From: Linnemannia schmuckeri
Taxonomy: Eukaryota; Mortierellomycota; Mortierellomycetes; Mortierellales; Mortierellaceae
NCBI GenBank assembly: GCA_029449235.1
Contig: JANATG010000002.1
Coordinates: 3,410,001-3,474,000 of the forward strand
Direction of reading: 5' to 3'
DNA: 64,000 bases
Of this stretch, positions 18,301 to 27,892 are shown piece by piece; the stretch's first letter is position 1; each line of letters starts with the position of its first letter. A program made the position numbers and the translations under genes. Under the pieces are notes generated by a model that saw nothing but the letters and a program-made list of their open reading frames with translations, searched no databases and was not told where the DNA came from.

Positions 18301-20010
18301 TGGGTCGAATTCCTGGCGCCATACAACCTCTCCATCCAGTACAAGCCTGGAAAGACCAATGCTGCCGCCGATGCCTTGTCCCGTCTCGAGATAAATAGTG
18401 TCCACCCTACTCGACACATCGATACCTGGGATTGGCCCCTCCTTGTCCCTGATTTTTTATTATCAGGAACCTTCCCTCCTGGTACCGACTCTACCATCAA
18501 AAAGCTTGTACGTCAGCAAGCCCCTCTTTTCGTCGTGAAGGAAGGAGAATTGTTCCGCTTAGTTGAAGAAGCCTCAGTTCCCTTCGTACCCTATGTCGAG
18601 CGCATGGATCGTCTTTCAGAGTTGCACGCCGACCTTGGTCACCTTGGTCAGTCTGGTACCTATGACTTGGCCAAGACGCGTATGTGGTGGCCAACCCTCC
18701 GCTCCGACATCAAGATATTGACTCGAGAATGTCAACCCTGTCAGCTTGTGAAGCCTGGGAGCCGATCGGTGGCTCCTTTACATCCCTTGGCTCCGGCGCG
18801 TCCTTTTGAACGATGGGGTATCGATTTCATAGGACGCATGCCTCTTACCAAGCAAGGCAATCGATGGATCATCACTGCCATCGACTACGCGACCAATTGG
18901 CCAATTGCTCGTGCCATTCCTGATGCCACCGCCGAAGCAGTCGCCACGTTCCTGTATGAGGAAGTCTTTCTCCAGTTTGGGTGCCCTTCTGAGATTGTGA
19001 GCGACCGAGGCTCCAACTTCATGTCGGATGTCCTGCAGCGCTATCTTCAGAAGCTGAACATCAAGCATATGGCTACCTCCGCCTATCACCCCCGGTCTAA
19101 TGGCAAGTGTGAGCGCCTTAATGGTGTTATCGGACACATGCTTAACAAGTATGTTGGTGCTCATCGCGTCCGCTGGGATCAATACCTCCACCAGGCCCTA
19201 TTCGCATGTCGTGTACACATCTCGCAACGTACACAAGTCTCCCCCTTCAAGTTGGTGTATGGTATCGAGCCGCGTATCCCCAAAGATCCAGTCCGTCCGT
19301 TTCTGTTTGATTTTACGGACCCTAGCGATTTTTTGGAACACCGAAGGAAAACCTTCAAGGAGATCGATGAGCTTCGAGACGCTCACCTCCAAACTCAGCA
19401 AGATGCAGCGCCAGATATGGTCAAGAGACATGCAGAGTCGCATGTTATCGAGGACGCGAAGTTTGCCGTGGGTGACTTTGTCCTCGTCAAGAACTACGGT
19501 CGCAAGAAGTTGGAACCCCACTGGTATGGTCCTTTGGAGGTCGTTCGAGTTACGCCTCTTTCCACCTATCAGCTTCGTTGGGGTGATGGTGTACCTAAGG
19601 AGGATTTGGTACACCAGGACCGTTTGAAGCTCGCCAAGGCCCCGAATGATGCCACTCAGCGCAAGGCTTGGTTCAGCAAGACTCGTTTTGCCATGGAGTC
19701 TGTTCGCGACAACAATGATGATGGTCTGCCCGATGAGTCGTTGGAGAACGATGAAGACCGTCGTGTGTCTGACGCCCACGAGCAGCAGCGCGCGAATGAG
19801 GAGTATCTCGCCCGCCGCGGTCCTAATTACCAAGCACCTATGATGGGCTCCGCGGAAGACGCAGCCCGTGTGTACCGACAAGAGCTCGCAAAAATTAATT
19901 CACGCCGCTCTCGTCAAATTCAGCAGCTGCAGATGATGCAACTCCCTTTTCCACCTCCCCAGTCGTCGCCCATTCCCGCCTATTGCCTCAAGGCCTGTTC
20001 GACCATGTGA
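15325..20010 (+). CDS. Gypsy Gag-Pol polyprotein, left copy
   Basis: A single 1561-aa frame. Order: a Ty3-type capsid-like region (about 25-190); two zinc knuckles (CFNC...C and CHGCGQTGHYKAGC, about 290-325); an aspartic protease with LVDNGAN near residue 373, Asn replacing the usual Ser/Thr after the catalytic Asp; reverse transcriptase with FLDDILVFS near 748; RNase H starting METDASDD near 902; an integrase with an HHCC finger (HADLGHLG...CQPC, about 1100-1140) and a DDE core (GIDFIG, SDRGSNF); then a GPLEVVRV-type C-terminal barrel. No chromodomain seen. The first 1491 residues equal the right copy; the last 70 are encoded in the spacer. The LTR promoter is upstream; no 3' LTR follows. 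Confidence 0.93.
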   Translation: MPDTDATTVDAPRRVTLPSDVETFDFAYRDPYAAKIWINQIALAAKLCRLPEADWPAAAILKLRSIAQVWGQNLIETQPDVTWTEFKAAFNRQFGSEELESTHRANLATVTWEKSDTPNSYFQRYEFAAAPIASVLTDGEKIHQFKTQGPPFLARYLIERQVKTWEDVKTACEIKSQMNQQLGITSQSALNRQAGRQHASHHRASPPLYTPSFTPGRTPRNVVFQQPNVAPRTSISGNPSTGFVTNRRQSAVHPFARPSGPPQNQFHRDSNVGRRDSDPTPMEIDSISCFNCRGNHKVAQCAQPATCHGCGQTGHYKAGCPSRNKSSSSSSSESRRHPPATHMTVVEAHEFDPHAFPLVVIPLDVTGTQFEALVDNGANVNVVSEEALEKIRLLDPTAVESEERVSQPLPLRLALGKSEDSNALGQVVVRITVGTMAHSIRATIVRKLARDFFLGIPWMAKFKPHMDWEQYTLSWTYGGQDFEVKAMSKPSPQLLAELEEPLLGTVHADVQKFAKTVDTKDTIDAGVIWVLQTAVPDTQPESVQVENPTAPLTAEQRQQVDALVEEYANDVFAPLTDLPLPRPGFDHEIPTGDAAPVAKKAYKMSPLELRALREQLDELLELGYIQPSSSPWAAPVLFVKKKDGSLRLCIDYRGLNALTTKNKYPLPLLDEFFDRFQGAKYFSKLDLQQGYHQLRIAEKDIPKTAFSTRYGHFEYRVMSFGLTNAPASFQGLMNHVFHDHLDKHIVVFLDDILVFSKTFEDHLKHTRLALELLRQHKLHAKRSKCEFGTSSITFVGHVISNQGIQVDPAKTKALLNWPIPKNVQQLRSFMGFVNYYRRFVYKLAEVAGPLFSLLKDGPGHNKSKTRPLALWGPVEQAAFDGVRHLLMTPPTLLCGDPNKPFIMETDASDDATGGVLYQELDGKKHPVAYESCKLKAAERNYPVHEKEMLAIVHACRAWRSYVLGAPENVVLTDHASLRFIFSQPHLSQRVTRWVEFLAPYNLSIQYKPGKTNAAADALSRLEINSVHPTRHIDTWDWPLLVPDFLLSGTFPPGTDSTIKKLVRQQAPLFVVKEGELFRLVEEASVPFVPYVERMDRLSELHADLGHLGQSGTYDLAKTRMWWPTLRSDIKILTRECQPCQLVKPGSRSVAPLHPLAPARPFERWGIDFIGRMPLTKQGNRWIITAIDYATNWPIARAIPDATAEAVATFLYEEVFLQFGCPSEIVSDRGSNFMSDVLQRYLQKLNIKHMATSAYHPRSNGKCERLNGVIGHMLNKYVGAHRVRWDQYLHQALFACRVHISQRTQVSPFKLVYGIEPRIPKDPVRPFLFDFTDPSDFLEHRRKTFKEIDELRDAHLQTQQDAAPDMVKRHAESHVIEDAKFAVGDFVLVKNYGRKKLEPHWYGPLEVVRVTPLSTYQLRWGDGVPKEDLVHQDRLKLAKAPNDATQRKAWFSKTRFAMESVRDNNDDGLPDESLENDEDRRVSDAHEQQRANEEYLARRGPNYQAPMMGSAEDAARVYRQELAKINSRRSRQIQQLQMMQLPFPPPQSSPIPAYCLKACSTM

Positions 20011-20036
20011 TGTCGCCGGGACGGCTCCAATCTAAC
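19798..20036. other. Spacer at the centre of the palindrome
   Basis: 239 bp between the arms. The left gag-pol frame continues through it for 70 codons with Arg/Gln-rich then Pro-rich sequence before a TGA, so it is probably genuine element sequence belonging to the left copy. Read from the right it gives 18 extra codons to the minus-strand frame. It holds no LTR and no polyadenylation signal that I can see. Confidence 0.7.
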
Positions 20037-23000
20037 ATTCGCGCGCTGCTGCTCGTGGGCGTCAGACACACGACGGTCTTCATCGTTCTCCAACGACTCA
20101 TCGGGCAGACCATCATCATTGTTGTCGCGAACAGACTCCATGGCAAAACGAGTCTTGCTGAACCAAGCCTTGCGCTGAGTGGCATCATTCGGGGCCTTGG
20201 CGAGCTTCAAACGGTCCTGGTGTACCAAATCCTCCTTAGGTACACCATCACCCCAACGAAGCTGATAGGTGGAAAGAGGCGTAACTCGAACGACCTCCAA
20301 AGGACCATACCAGTGGGGTTCCAACTTCTTGCGACCGTAGTTCTTGACGAGGACAAAGTCACCCACGGCAAACTTCGCGTCCTCGATAACATGCGACTCT
20401 GCATGTCTCTTGACCATATCTGGCGCTGCATCTTGCTGAGTTTGGAGGTGAGCGTCTCGAAGCTCATCGATCTCCTTGAAGGTTTTCCTTCGGTGTTCCA
20501 AAAAATCGCTAGGGTCCGTAAAATCAAACAGAAACGGACGGACTGGATCTTTGGGGATACGCGGCTCGATACCATACACCAACTTGAAGGGGGAGACTTG
20601 TGTACGTTGCGAGATGTGTACACGACATGCGAATAGGGCCTGGTGGAGGTATTGATCCCAGCGGACGCGATGAGCACCAACATACTTGTTAAGCATGTGT
20701 CCGATAACACCATTAAGGCGCTCACACTTGCCATTAGACCGGGGGTGATAGGCGGAGGTAGCCATATGCTTGATGTTCAGCTTCTGAAGATAGCGCTGCA
20801 GGACATCCGACATGAAGTTGGAGCCTCGGTCGCTCACAATCTCAGAAGGGCACCCAAACTGGAGAAAGACTTCCTCATACAGGAACGTGGCGACTGCTTC
20901 GGCGGTGGCATCAGGAATGGCACGAGCAATTGGCCAATTGGTCGCGTAGTCGATGGCAGTGATGATCCATCGATTGCCTTGCTTGGTAAGAGGCATGCGT
21001 CCTATGAAATCGATACCCCATCGTTCAAAAGGACGCGCCGGAGCCAAGGGATGTAAAGGAGCCACCGATCGGCTCCCAGGCTTCACAAGCTGACAGGGTT
21101 GACATTCTCGAGTCAATATCTTGATGTCGGAGCGGAGGGTTGGCCACCACATACGCGTCTTGGCCAAGTCATAGGTACCAGACTGACCAAGGTGACCAAG
21201 GTCGGCGTGCAACTCTGAAAGACGATCCATGCGCTCGACATAGGGTACGAAGGGAACTGAGGCTTCTTCAACTAAGCGGAACAATTCTCCTTCCTTCACG
21301 ACGAAAAGAGGGGCTTGCTGACGTACAAGCTTTTTGATGGTAGAGTCGGTACCAGGAGGGAAGGTTCCTGATAATAAAAAATCAGGGACAAGGAGGGGCC
21401 AATCCCAGGTATCGATGTGTCGAGTAGGGTGGACACTATTTATCTCGAGACGGGACAAGGCATCGGCGGCAGCATTGGTCTTTCCAGGCTTGTACTGGAT
21501 GGAGAGGTTGTATGGCGCCAGGAATTCGACCCATCGAGTAACTCTCTGACTGAGGTGTGGCTGAGAAAAAATGAACCTCAGGCTGGCATGGTCCGTAAGG
21601 ACGACGTTCTCTGGTGCTCCCAGCACATAGGATCGCCAAGCTCGGCACGCATGCACGATCGCCAGCATCTCTTTTTCGTGTACTGGGTAGTTTCGCTCGG
21701 CAGCCTTGAGTTTGCAAGACTCGTAAGCGACTGGATGTTTCTTGCCATCCAACTCTTGATACAACACTCCACCGGTTGCATCATCGGATGCGTCAGTCTC
21801 CATAATGAACGGCTTGTTTGGGTCTCCACAGAGTAAGGTTGGGGGAGTCATCAATAGATGACGAACTCCATCAAAGGCGGCTTGCTCAACCGGGCCCCAC
21901 AAGGCAAGCGGTCGAGTCTTAGACTTGTTATGGCCGGGTCCATCCTTTAACAGACTGAAGAGAGGGCCGGCGACTTCCGCCAGCTTATAAACGAAACGAC
22001 GGTAGTAGTTGACAAAACCCATAAAGGATCGCAGCTGTTGGACATTCTTGGGTATCGGCCAGTTGAGGAGAGCCTTGGTTTTGGCAGGGTCGACTTGAAT
22101 GCCTTGGTTGGATATAACATGACCGACAAAGGTAATGGAGGAGGTGCCGAACTCGCATTTGCTTCTTTTGGCGTGCAGTTTATGCTGTCGAAGGAGTTCG
22201 AGGGCGAGGCGGGTGTGCTTGAGGTGGTCTTCAAAAGTTTTGGAGAAGACGAGGATGTCGTCAAGAAACACGACGATGTGTTTATCCAGGTGATCGTGGA
22301 AGACGTGGTTCATAAGGCCTTGAAAAGAGGCCGGGGCGTTAGTTAAGCCAAAGGACATAACACGGTACTCGAAATGTCCATAACGAGTGGAGAAGGCTGT
22401 CTTGGGGATGTCTTTTTCGGCGATTCGGAGCTGATGATAGCCTTGCTGTAGGTCCAACTTGCTGAAGTACTTGGCACCTTGGAATCGATCGAAAAACTCG
22501 TCAAGTAATGGCAGCGGATACTTGTTCTTGGTGGTGAGCGCGTTAAGTCCTCGATAATCGATACATAGTCGTAAAGAACCATCCTTCTTCTTGACAAATA
22601 GTACCGGAGCGGCCCAGGGCGACGAAGAGGGCTGAATGTAACCCAGCTCGAGCAGCTCATCCAACTGCTCTCGTAGAGCACGAAGCTCCAGCGGCGACAT
22701 CTTGTAGGCCTTCTTGGCCACAGGCGCTGCATCTCCAGTGGGGATCTCATGATCAAATCCGGGGCGCGGAAGAGGGAGATCAGTCAAAGGCGCGAACACG
22801 TCGTTGGCGTACTCTTCGACCAGGGCATCAACTTGTTGCCGTTGCTCAGCGGTTAGGGGGGCGGTAGGGTTCTCAACTTGAACCGACTCGGGTTGAGTGT
22901 CTGGTACTGCCGTTTGCAATACCCAGATCACTCCTGCATCGATCGTATCTTTCGTATCGACGGTTTTGGCAAACTTCTGCACATCGGCGTGTACGGTACC

Positions 23001-24509
23001 GAGGAGGGGCTCTTCCAGCTCGGCAAGGAGTTGCGGCGAAGGCTTCGACATAGCCTTGACTTCAAAGTCCTGACCTCCGTAGGTCCAGGATAAAGTGTAC
23101 TGCTCCCAGTCCATGTGGGGCTTAAACTTGGCCATCCATGGGATGCCGAGGAAAAAGTCGCGCGCCAACTTGCGGACAATAGTTGCTCGGATGGAATGGG
23201 CCATGGTTCCAACTGTAATTCGGACGACAACTTGTCCGAGGGCATTGCTATCTTCGCTCTTCCCGAGCGCAAGACGTAATGGTAGTGGTTGGCTGACCCG
23301 CTCCTCGCTCTCAACAGCGGTGGGGTCCAGCAGACGAATTTTCTCAAGTGCCTCCTCTGAGACAACATTGACGTTCGCGCCATTATCTACAAGGGCTTCG
23401 AACTGGGTTCCGGTAACATCAAGCGGAATAACAACAAGGGGGAAGGCATGAGGGTCAAACTCGTGAGCCTCGACCACAGTCATATGGGTGGCGGGAGGAT
23501 GACGACGTGACTCAGATGACGATGAGGAACTCGACTTGTTCCTACTAGGGCATCCTGCCTTATAGTGGCCAGTCTGTCCACATCCGTGACAGGTCGCTGG
23601 CTGAGCACACTGCGCGACTTTGTGGTTGCCGCGGCAGTTGAAACAACTAATGGAGTCAATCTCCATAGGGGTAGGATCGGAGTCTCGACGGCCAACGTTG
23701 CTGTCGCGATGGAACTGGTTTTGGGGAGGGCCAGAGGGTCTTGCAAAGGGGTGCACAGCACTCTGCCTACGATTGGTAACGAATCCGGTCGAAGGGTTGC
23801 CGGAGATGGAGGTACGGGGGGCGACGTTGGGTTGTTGGAATACAACATTCCTAGGTGTACGGCCCGGGGTAAAGGAGGGTGTATATAAGGGAGGGCTGGC
23901 TCGATGATGGGAAGCGTGCTGACGTCCAGCTTGACGGTTCAGAGCAGACTGAGAGGTAATGCCCAACTGCTGGTTCATCTGTGACTTGATCTCACAAGCG
24001 GTCTTGACATCTTCCCACGTCTTGACTTGTCTCTCGATCAAATAACGTGCGAGAAAGGGAGGACCCTGAGTCTTGAACTGGTGAATCTTCTCACCATCGG
24101 TTAGGACTGAGGCAATGGGGGCGGCTGCAAACTCATATCGCTGGAAGTACGAGTTGGGGGTATCTGACTTTTCCCAGGTTACGGTGGCGAGGTTGGCACG
24201 ATGAGTAGACTCCAACTCTTCCGAACCAAACTGTCGATTGAAGGCGGCCTTGAACTCGGTCCAGGTAACATCAGGCTGGGTCTCGATCAGATTTTGACCC
24301 CAGACTTGCGCAATACTTCGGAGCTTGAGGATGGCGGCGGCTGGCCAGTCCGCTTCGGGCAGCCTGCACAGCTTAGCGGCAAGGGCAATCTGATTAATCC
24401 AGATTTTAGCGGCATATGGGTCACGGTATGCGAAGTCAAACGTCTCCACGTCGGAGGGAAGCGTGACTCGGCGTGGTGCATCGACGGTGGTTGCGTCGGT
24501 GTCAGGCAT
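19980..24509 (-). CDS. Gypsy Gag-Pol polyprotein, right copy
   Basis: A 1509-aa frame on the minus strand that repeats the left polyprotein exactly through residue 1491 (ending QQRAN), with the same knuckles, DNG protease, FLDD reverse transcriptase, RNase H and integrase. The final 18 residues come from the spacer read backwards and are unrelated to the left copy. This shows that the reading frame was fused to foreign sequence at the breakpoint. The frame is intact and its 5' LTR is intact at 24760-25607, so this copy can in principle be transcribed, but it lacks a 3' LTR. Confidence 0.93.
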   Translation of the reverse strand: MPDTDATTVDAPRRVTLPSDVETFDFAYRDPYAAKIWINQIALAAKLCRLPEADWPAAAILKLRSIAQVWGQNLIETQPDVTWTEFKAAFNRQFGSEELESTHRANLATVTWEKSDTPNSYFQRYEFAAAPIASVLTDGEKIHQFKTQGPPFLARYLIERQVKTWEDVKTACEIKSQMNQQLGITSQSALNRQAGRQHASHHRASPPLYTPSFTPGRTPRNVVFQQPNVAPRTSISGNPSTGFVTNRRQSAVHPFARPSGPPQNQFHRDSNVGRRDSDPTPMEIDSISCFNCRGNHKVAQCAQPATCHGCGQTGHYKAGCPSRNKSSSSSSSESRRHPPATHMTVVEAHEFDPHAFPLVVIPLDVTGTQFEALVDNGANVNVVSEEALEKIRLLDPTAVESEERVSQPLPLRLALGKSEDSNALGQVVVRITVGTMAHSIRATIVRKLARDFFLGIPWMAKFKPHMDWEQYTLSWTYGGQDFEVKAMSKPSPQLLAELEEPLLGTVHADVQKFAKTVDTKDTIDAGVIWVLQTAVPDTQPESVQVENPTAPLTAEQRQQVDALVEEYANDVFAPLTDLPLPRPGFDHEIPTGDAAPVAKKAYKMSPLELRALREQLDELLELGYIQPSSSPWAAPVLFVKKKDGSLRLCIDYRGLNALTTKNKYPLPLLDEFFDRFQGAKYFSKLDLQQGYHQLRIAEKDIPKTAFSTRYGHFEYRVMSFGLTNAPASFQGLMNHVFHDHLDKHIVVFLDDILVFSKTFEDHLKHTRLALELLRQHKLHAKRSKCEFGTSSITFVGHVISNQGIQVDPAKTKALLNWPIPKNVQQLRSFMGFVNYYRRFVYKLAEVAGPLFSLLKDGPGHNKSKTRPLALWGPVEQAAFDGVRHLLMTPPTLLCGDPNKPFIMETDASDDATGGVLYQELDGKKHPVAYESCKLKAAERNYPVHEKEMLAIVHACRAWRSYVLGAPENVVLTDHASLRFIFSQPHLSQRVTRWVEFLAPYNLSIQYKPGKTNAAADALSRLEINSVHPTRHIDTWDWPLLVPDFLLSGTFPPGTDSTIKKLVRQQAPLFVVKEGELFRLVEEASVPFVPYVERMDRLSELHADLGHLGQSGTYDLAKTRMWWPTLRSDIKILTRECQPCQLVKPGSRSVAPLHPLAPARPFERWGIDFIGRMPLTKQGNRWIITAIDYATNWPIARAIPDATAEAVATFLYEEVFLQFGCPSEIVSDRGSNFMSDVLQRYLQKLNIKHMATSAYHPRSNGKCERLNGVIGHMLNKYVGAHRVRWDQYLHQALFACRVHISQRTQVSPFKLVYGIEPRIPKDPVRPFLFDFTDPSDFLEHRRKTFKEIDELRDAHLQTQQDAAPDMVKRHAESHVIEDAKFAVGDFVLVKNYGRKKLEPHWYGPLEVVRVTPLSTYQLRWGDGVPKEDLVHQDRLKLAKAPNDATQRKAWFSKTRFAMESVRDNNDDGLPDESLENDEDRRVSDAHEQQRANVRLEPSRRHHMVEQALRQ

Positions 24510-24759
24510 GGTGTGGTCTTGTGTGTTATGTTATTTTTTTTTTGTTCGGGTGTTTTTTTTTGAAGGGGGAATAGAGAGCAAAAAGAAAAAAAAAAGAACA
24601 GGTGTTGTTGTGCACGGGAGACAAAAATTTGGGAAAAAAAGCTAAATTAAAATTAAAGTGTGGATGTGGGGTAAAAAGACAAAAGTGCAATTAAAGGATT
24701 GCTAAAGAGCGGAATTCAACAAGAATGGAGGGGGAACGTAAACTTCCTTTGCTACCAAT

Positions 24760-25607
24760 TTGTGGAGGACTCCAGCAACTTCTGCAGGAGGTACCACGCA
24801 GTCTCAACTAGACTGGCAAAGACGACACAGAGGAAGAGGGAAAGGGGGGGCAGTGATCTCTCCGATCACAGACAGGGACAACGTAGAGGAAGAGGGAAGG
24901 GGGGCTGTGAACTTCTCCGAACACAGGTAAGAGACAACTAGAGTGGTGCGGATCTTCGGGCGCACAAGGGGATGCTAAAAGGAGCAGGATTGACAACAGG
25001 GCGAAGATTTATTAGACATACTGTTCGAGCGACATGAACAGTGGTGATAAAAGGGGAGGAAGGAGGGACTTACCTAGAAGGAGCAGGATTGACAACAGGG
25101 CGAAGATGCTGTTTCAATCGTGCCTTCTAGGTGTCCTTTTATACTATCTGGGACTAAGCTACTGAATTGAGAGAATAACACGAATATGGGAAAAAAGAAG
25201 TGACTCGGGGAACTACTACTAACTGGTGTACCATCCTTTCTGGTTGTTGAGACTCGGAAAGGGTAGGGGGCGAGTCGAAAGAGAAGAGCAACCAACGTGA
25301 ACACGGTTGAAGAAAAGAAAAAGAAAAAGGGAATAAAAGCAAGGAAAAAGCCAAACAAAGTTGACTCGGGTTGCTAGCTCATCATGGGTTCATGAAACGG
25401 TGCAACCAATGGGGTCGTGGTATCTTATAGATAGTGGTGAAGATGGTAGGCGACGTGTTGGATGTTCGGGGAAAAGGGAACAAACAAAGAGAGCAAAAAA
25501 GTATCGGTGGTAAAAGTAAGGCGTAATTAATGGCCAAAAAAAGATAGTGGAAATTGGTGGCGTGAAAGGGAGAAAACACGTGAATAAAAGAGGGTGAATT
25601 CACGACA
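24760..25607 (-). repeat. Right-arm 5' LTR, uninterrupted
   Basis: About 848 bp, the empty-site version of the left LTR. It gives the reference sequence for both later insertions in the left arm (LINE and 43-bp insert). TATA at 25136-25143 on the minus strand; outer end ...GAATTCACGACA at 25607. Confidence 0.6.
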
Positions 25608-25711
25608 CACAGGCTTGCTCTATTTTGCAGCATATTTATCAAAGTTACTGCATCACATTTCCATAAGTGCACGGGAAGCACGCCCTCTTTAAATGCACGG
25701 CCTACCGTTGT

Positions 25712-26160
25712 GGCGGGCGAGCCCACCAAGTTGGTAAAGCTTCCCCCTCTCAGCGCGAGGGTCGTGGGTTCAGACCTACGAAGATACGCTCAATTAGGAT
25801 TTGACGGTATTGCGCTAGTCTCCCCTGTCCAGGAGGCCTGAGATGAAATAGTTCTCAGACGCACACAAGTGCATGGACAGAGTGAGTATGCCCACTATAT
25901 GGCTACGTAACTCTGGTGATGAGCCAGTCGGAATGCCGTGTGGAGCCTGCCAACAACGGCGGACCGCTTAGACCAACCTTTCCAGTGCTCAAGTACATTC
26001 TGTCGGGTAACCGGCTTCCTGCACAAGCATACTAAAAATGCCTCTGTGCAAAATAAGTACGCGCACCTAGTTAAGACTTAGATTAGAAAAAATATCGTGT
26101 ACTGCACAGATAGGCCTTGTCAGAGGCAATTCTAGAAAAAAAAAAAAAAAAAAAAAAAAA
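25712..26160 (+). mobile_element. SINE copy 2, 5' part of a SINE-LINE chimera
   Basis: Nearly identical to the SINE at 7054-7522 from GGCGGGCGAGCC to the A tail (26136-26160), with a few single-base changes. Unlike copy 1 it has no target duplication: the A tail runs straight into a 5'-truncated LINE, and the left flank (CTACCGTTGT) is not repeated after the tail. Confidence 0.85.
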
Positions 26161-27240
26161 ACCAACCCATGACAGACGCGCCGTCTTCACCTTCTACAGC
26201 AACAGCAAGGACTCCCACCAACGAACACATCATATCAAGAAGCTGCATGGAATGTTGCCAACATTGAACTCCATGCAGGCTCGGAAGCCTGATTTGTACT
26301 CAACCTGCCTGTGTCGACAATGTGAGCAGGAGGAGGAAGACAATGAGCACGTCTGGAGATGCCCCTCTACTATTGAGACAACCACTGCGATATGGAAGGA
26401 GGCCATGGGCAAGATTGATGAATGGGGCGTTCAGGCAACAAATAGCTACAATGCCGCCAGGAAGCGTGAACACAAGCGAGCAACTGACAATGGTCGTCAA
26501 GCACCACGGCCAGTACCCATATACTGGCAGTCCCCCTCGGATGCGGATCATATTCGGGGATTCTCTTCTATCGGTGGAGCTCGAGCCGTGCACAGCGGTA
26601 GTCCTGCTCCCGATCGTGATGAAAACCCCAAGTGGCACGTTTCGGACCTTCTTCGCGGAATCACCCCCAAGAGCATGTTGACTGAGTGGTCCTCGGCCTT
26701 CAAGGCCCCACAGTCCATTGCCAAGACGGTCCTTCACAAGTTTATTGGCTACCTGGAGACGCAGGCCTCAAAGCTGATCTGGAAAACCCGATGCTCCACG
26801 ACGATCGCGTGGGAGCAGACGCAAGGCATCTCTGCCAAGGACAAAACATCTAAATACACAGGCCCCCGTTGTGACTGGAGTCGAGGATACGGTTACATCA
26901 CGCGTGATGGTTCCTGCCCGTGTGCGCTTCGCTAGCCATACATAAGGACCGAACCTGCCCTGGAGCGACCAAGGAACTACGCGCAGCTGATGAACGGTTG
27001 ATGGAGAGGATAGGAAGAGTTCCTTTCGTTCGTATCTAGTTATATTTTCTTTCATTGAAGCTGTGAGGAGTAGCGGTAACTGTTGCGCAGAGCCAGGTTG
27101 TGGACCAGATTGCAACTAGCGAATAACTCTTGGAAGAGTTTGATATGTAATCCCCTTTCACTATCAAAGGGCCTCCCTTGGGCTTTTCACTGGAGCAAAA
27201 AAATTGCGTGCGAAAAAAAAAAAAGAAAAAAAAAAGAAAA
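26161..27240 (+). pseudogene. 5'-truncated LINE, end of ORF2 and 3' UTR
   Basis: Starts at CATGACAGACGCGCCG, matching the main LINE from about 13202 at roughly 85-90% by eye, and runs through the C-terminal finger (CLCRQC...HVWRC) to a 3' UTR ending GCGTGCG and an A-rich tail. The frame is open from the junction to 26935 but a lost G in the CCGTGTG(G)CG stretch shifts it early, so the end of the protein is lost. A further scrap of LINE tail (GGGGAAAAACATTGCGTACGG) lies at about 27276-27306. It contains only the region after RNase H and cannot be autonomous. Confidence 0.85.
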
Positions 27241-27498
27241 AAAATTAGATGTACTGCTTTATTTAGTCTTCTTACTGGGGAAAAACATTGCGTACGGAAA
27301 AAAATGGCTGCTAAGAACATAAAGAAAGGCCAGGGACCAGGGAGTAGGGAGAGATGATTGGAATCCAAACAATAAGAAAATATGACAAGGAGGAATGTGG
27401 GGAAAGAAACTAGGGCTGAGTCTGAGACTTAAAATTAAAAAGAACTAGAGCGAGGAAAGAAAAATTAGGAAAGGAAAAAAAGAGAAACGAAAAAAATG

Positions 27499-27650
27499 CT
27501 ACTCGTCCACTTCCTCTGATCCTCCTTCGGGAAGCCTATCCCATACCTCTCCAAAGGGCATGCTGTCCTTGTCCACCGTGATATGTGGCGCCACCTTCCA
27601 CTCTGTCTTCATCTTGTCGAAATAGAGGTCTGGATTCTCGAAAAAGAGCT
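27499..27650 (-). pseudogene. Unassigned coding remnant
   Basis: The minus strand encodes about 50 residues from LFFENPDLYFDKMKTEWKV to GGSEEVDE and a stop. Composition looks coding and it lies downstream of the LINE-like fragment at 27893-28590, but a stop-rich stretch separates them. It may be the end of the same element after decay. No family recognised. Confidence 0.3.
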
Positions 27651-27892
27651 GCAGAACGACAGCCGTCGTGCATGTTGTGTACGTGCACAACATGTGTGAG
27701 ATGTTTAGCAGTTGCAGTTGCAAGTCGCAGCAGCTGCATGTTTACTCACGTGAAAAGAGGGGAATATAAATTACGAGCAACTAGAAATAAAGAGGATACG
27801 TCTCTGTCCAGCTCAATCCTTTTCTTACTATATGTTCATTCACACACACATATCCTTATTTACATTTTTATTCACACACTCTCTCTTTCTAT

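Larger units (their letters stand above)
6893..25607. mobile_element. Palindromic Ty3/Gypsy composite (two head-out copies)
   Basis: The left arm (6893-7032 plus 14317-19797) and the right arm (20037-25607) are reverse complements: position x on the left corresponds to 39834-x on the right from about 14317 to 19797, and the two Gag-Pol readings agree residue for residue up to the break. A 239-bp spacer separates them. Each arm has the 5' LTR, primer-binding site, gag and pol, but no 3' LTR. The outer ends read TGTCGTGAATTC and its complement, which is the TG...CA form of an LTR end, and AGGCTT occurs at both flanks (6888-6893, 25611-25616), 0-3 bp from the ends. The left arm alone was later hit by a LINE and by a 43-bp insert. 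Arm identity implies a recent origin. Confidence 0.85.
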
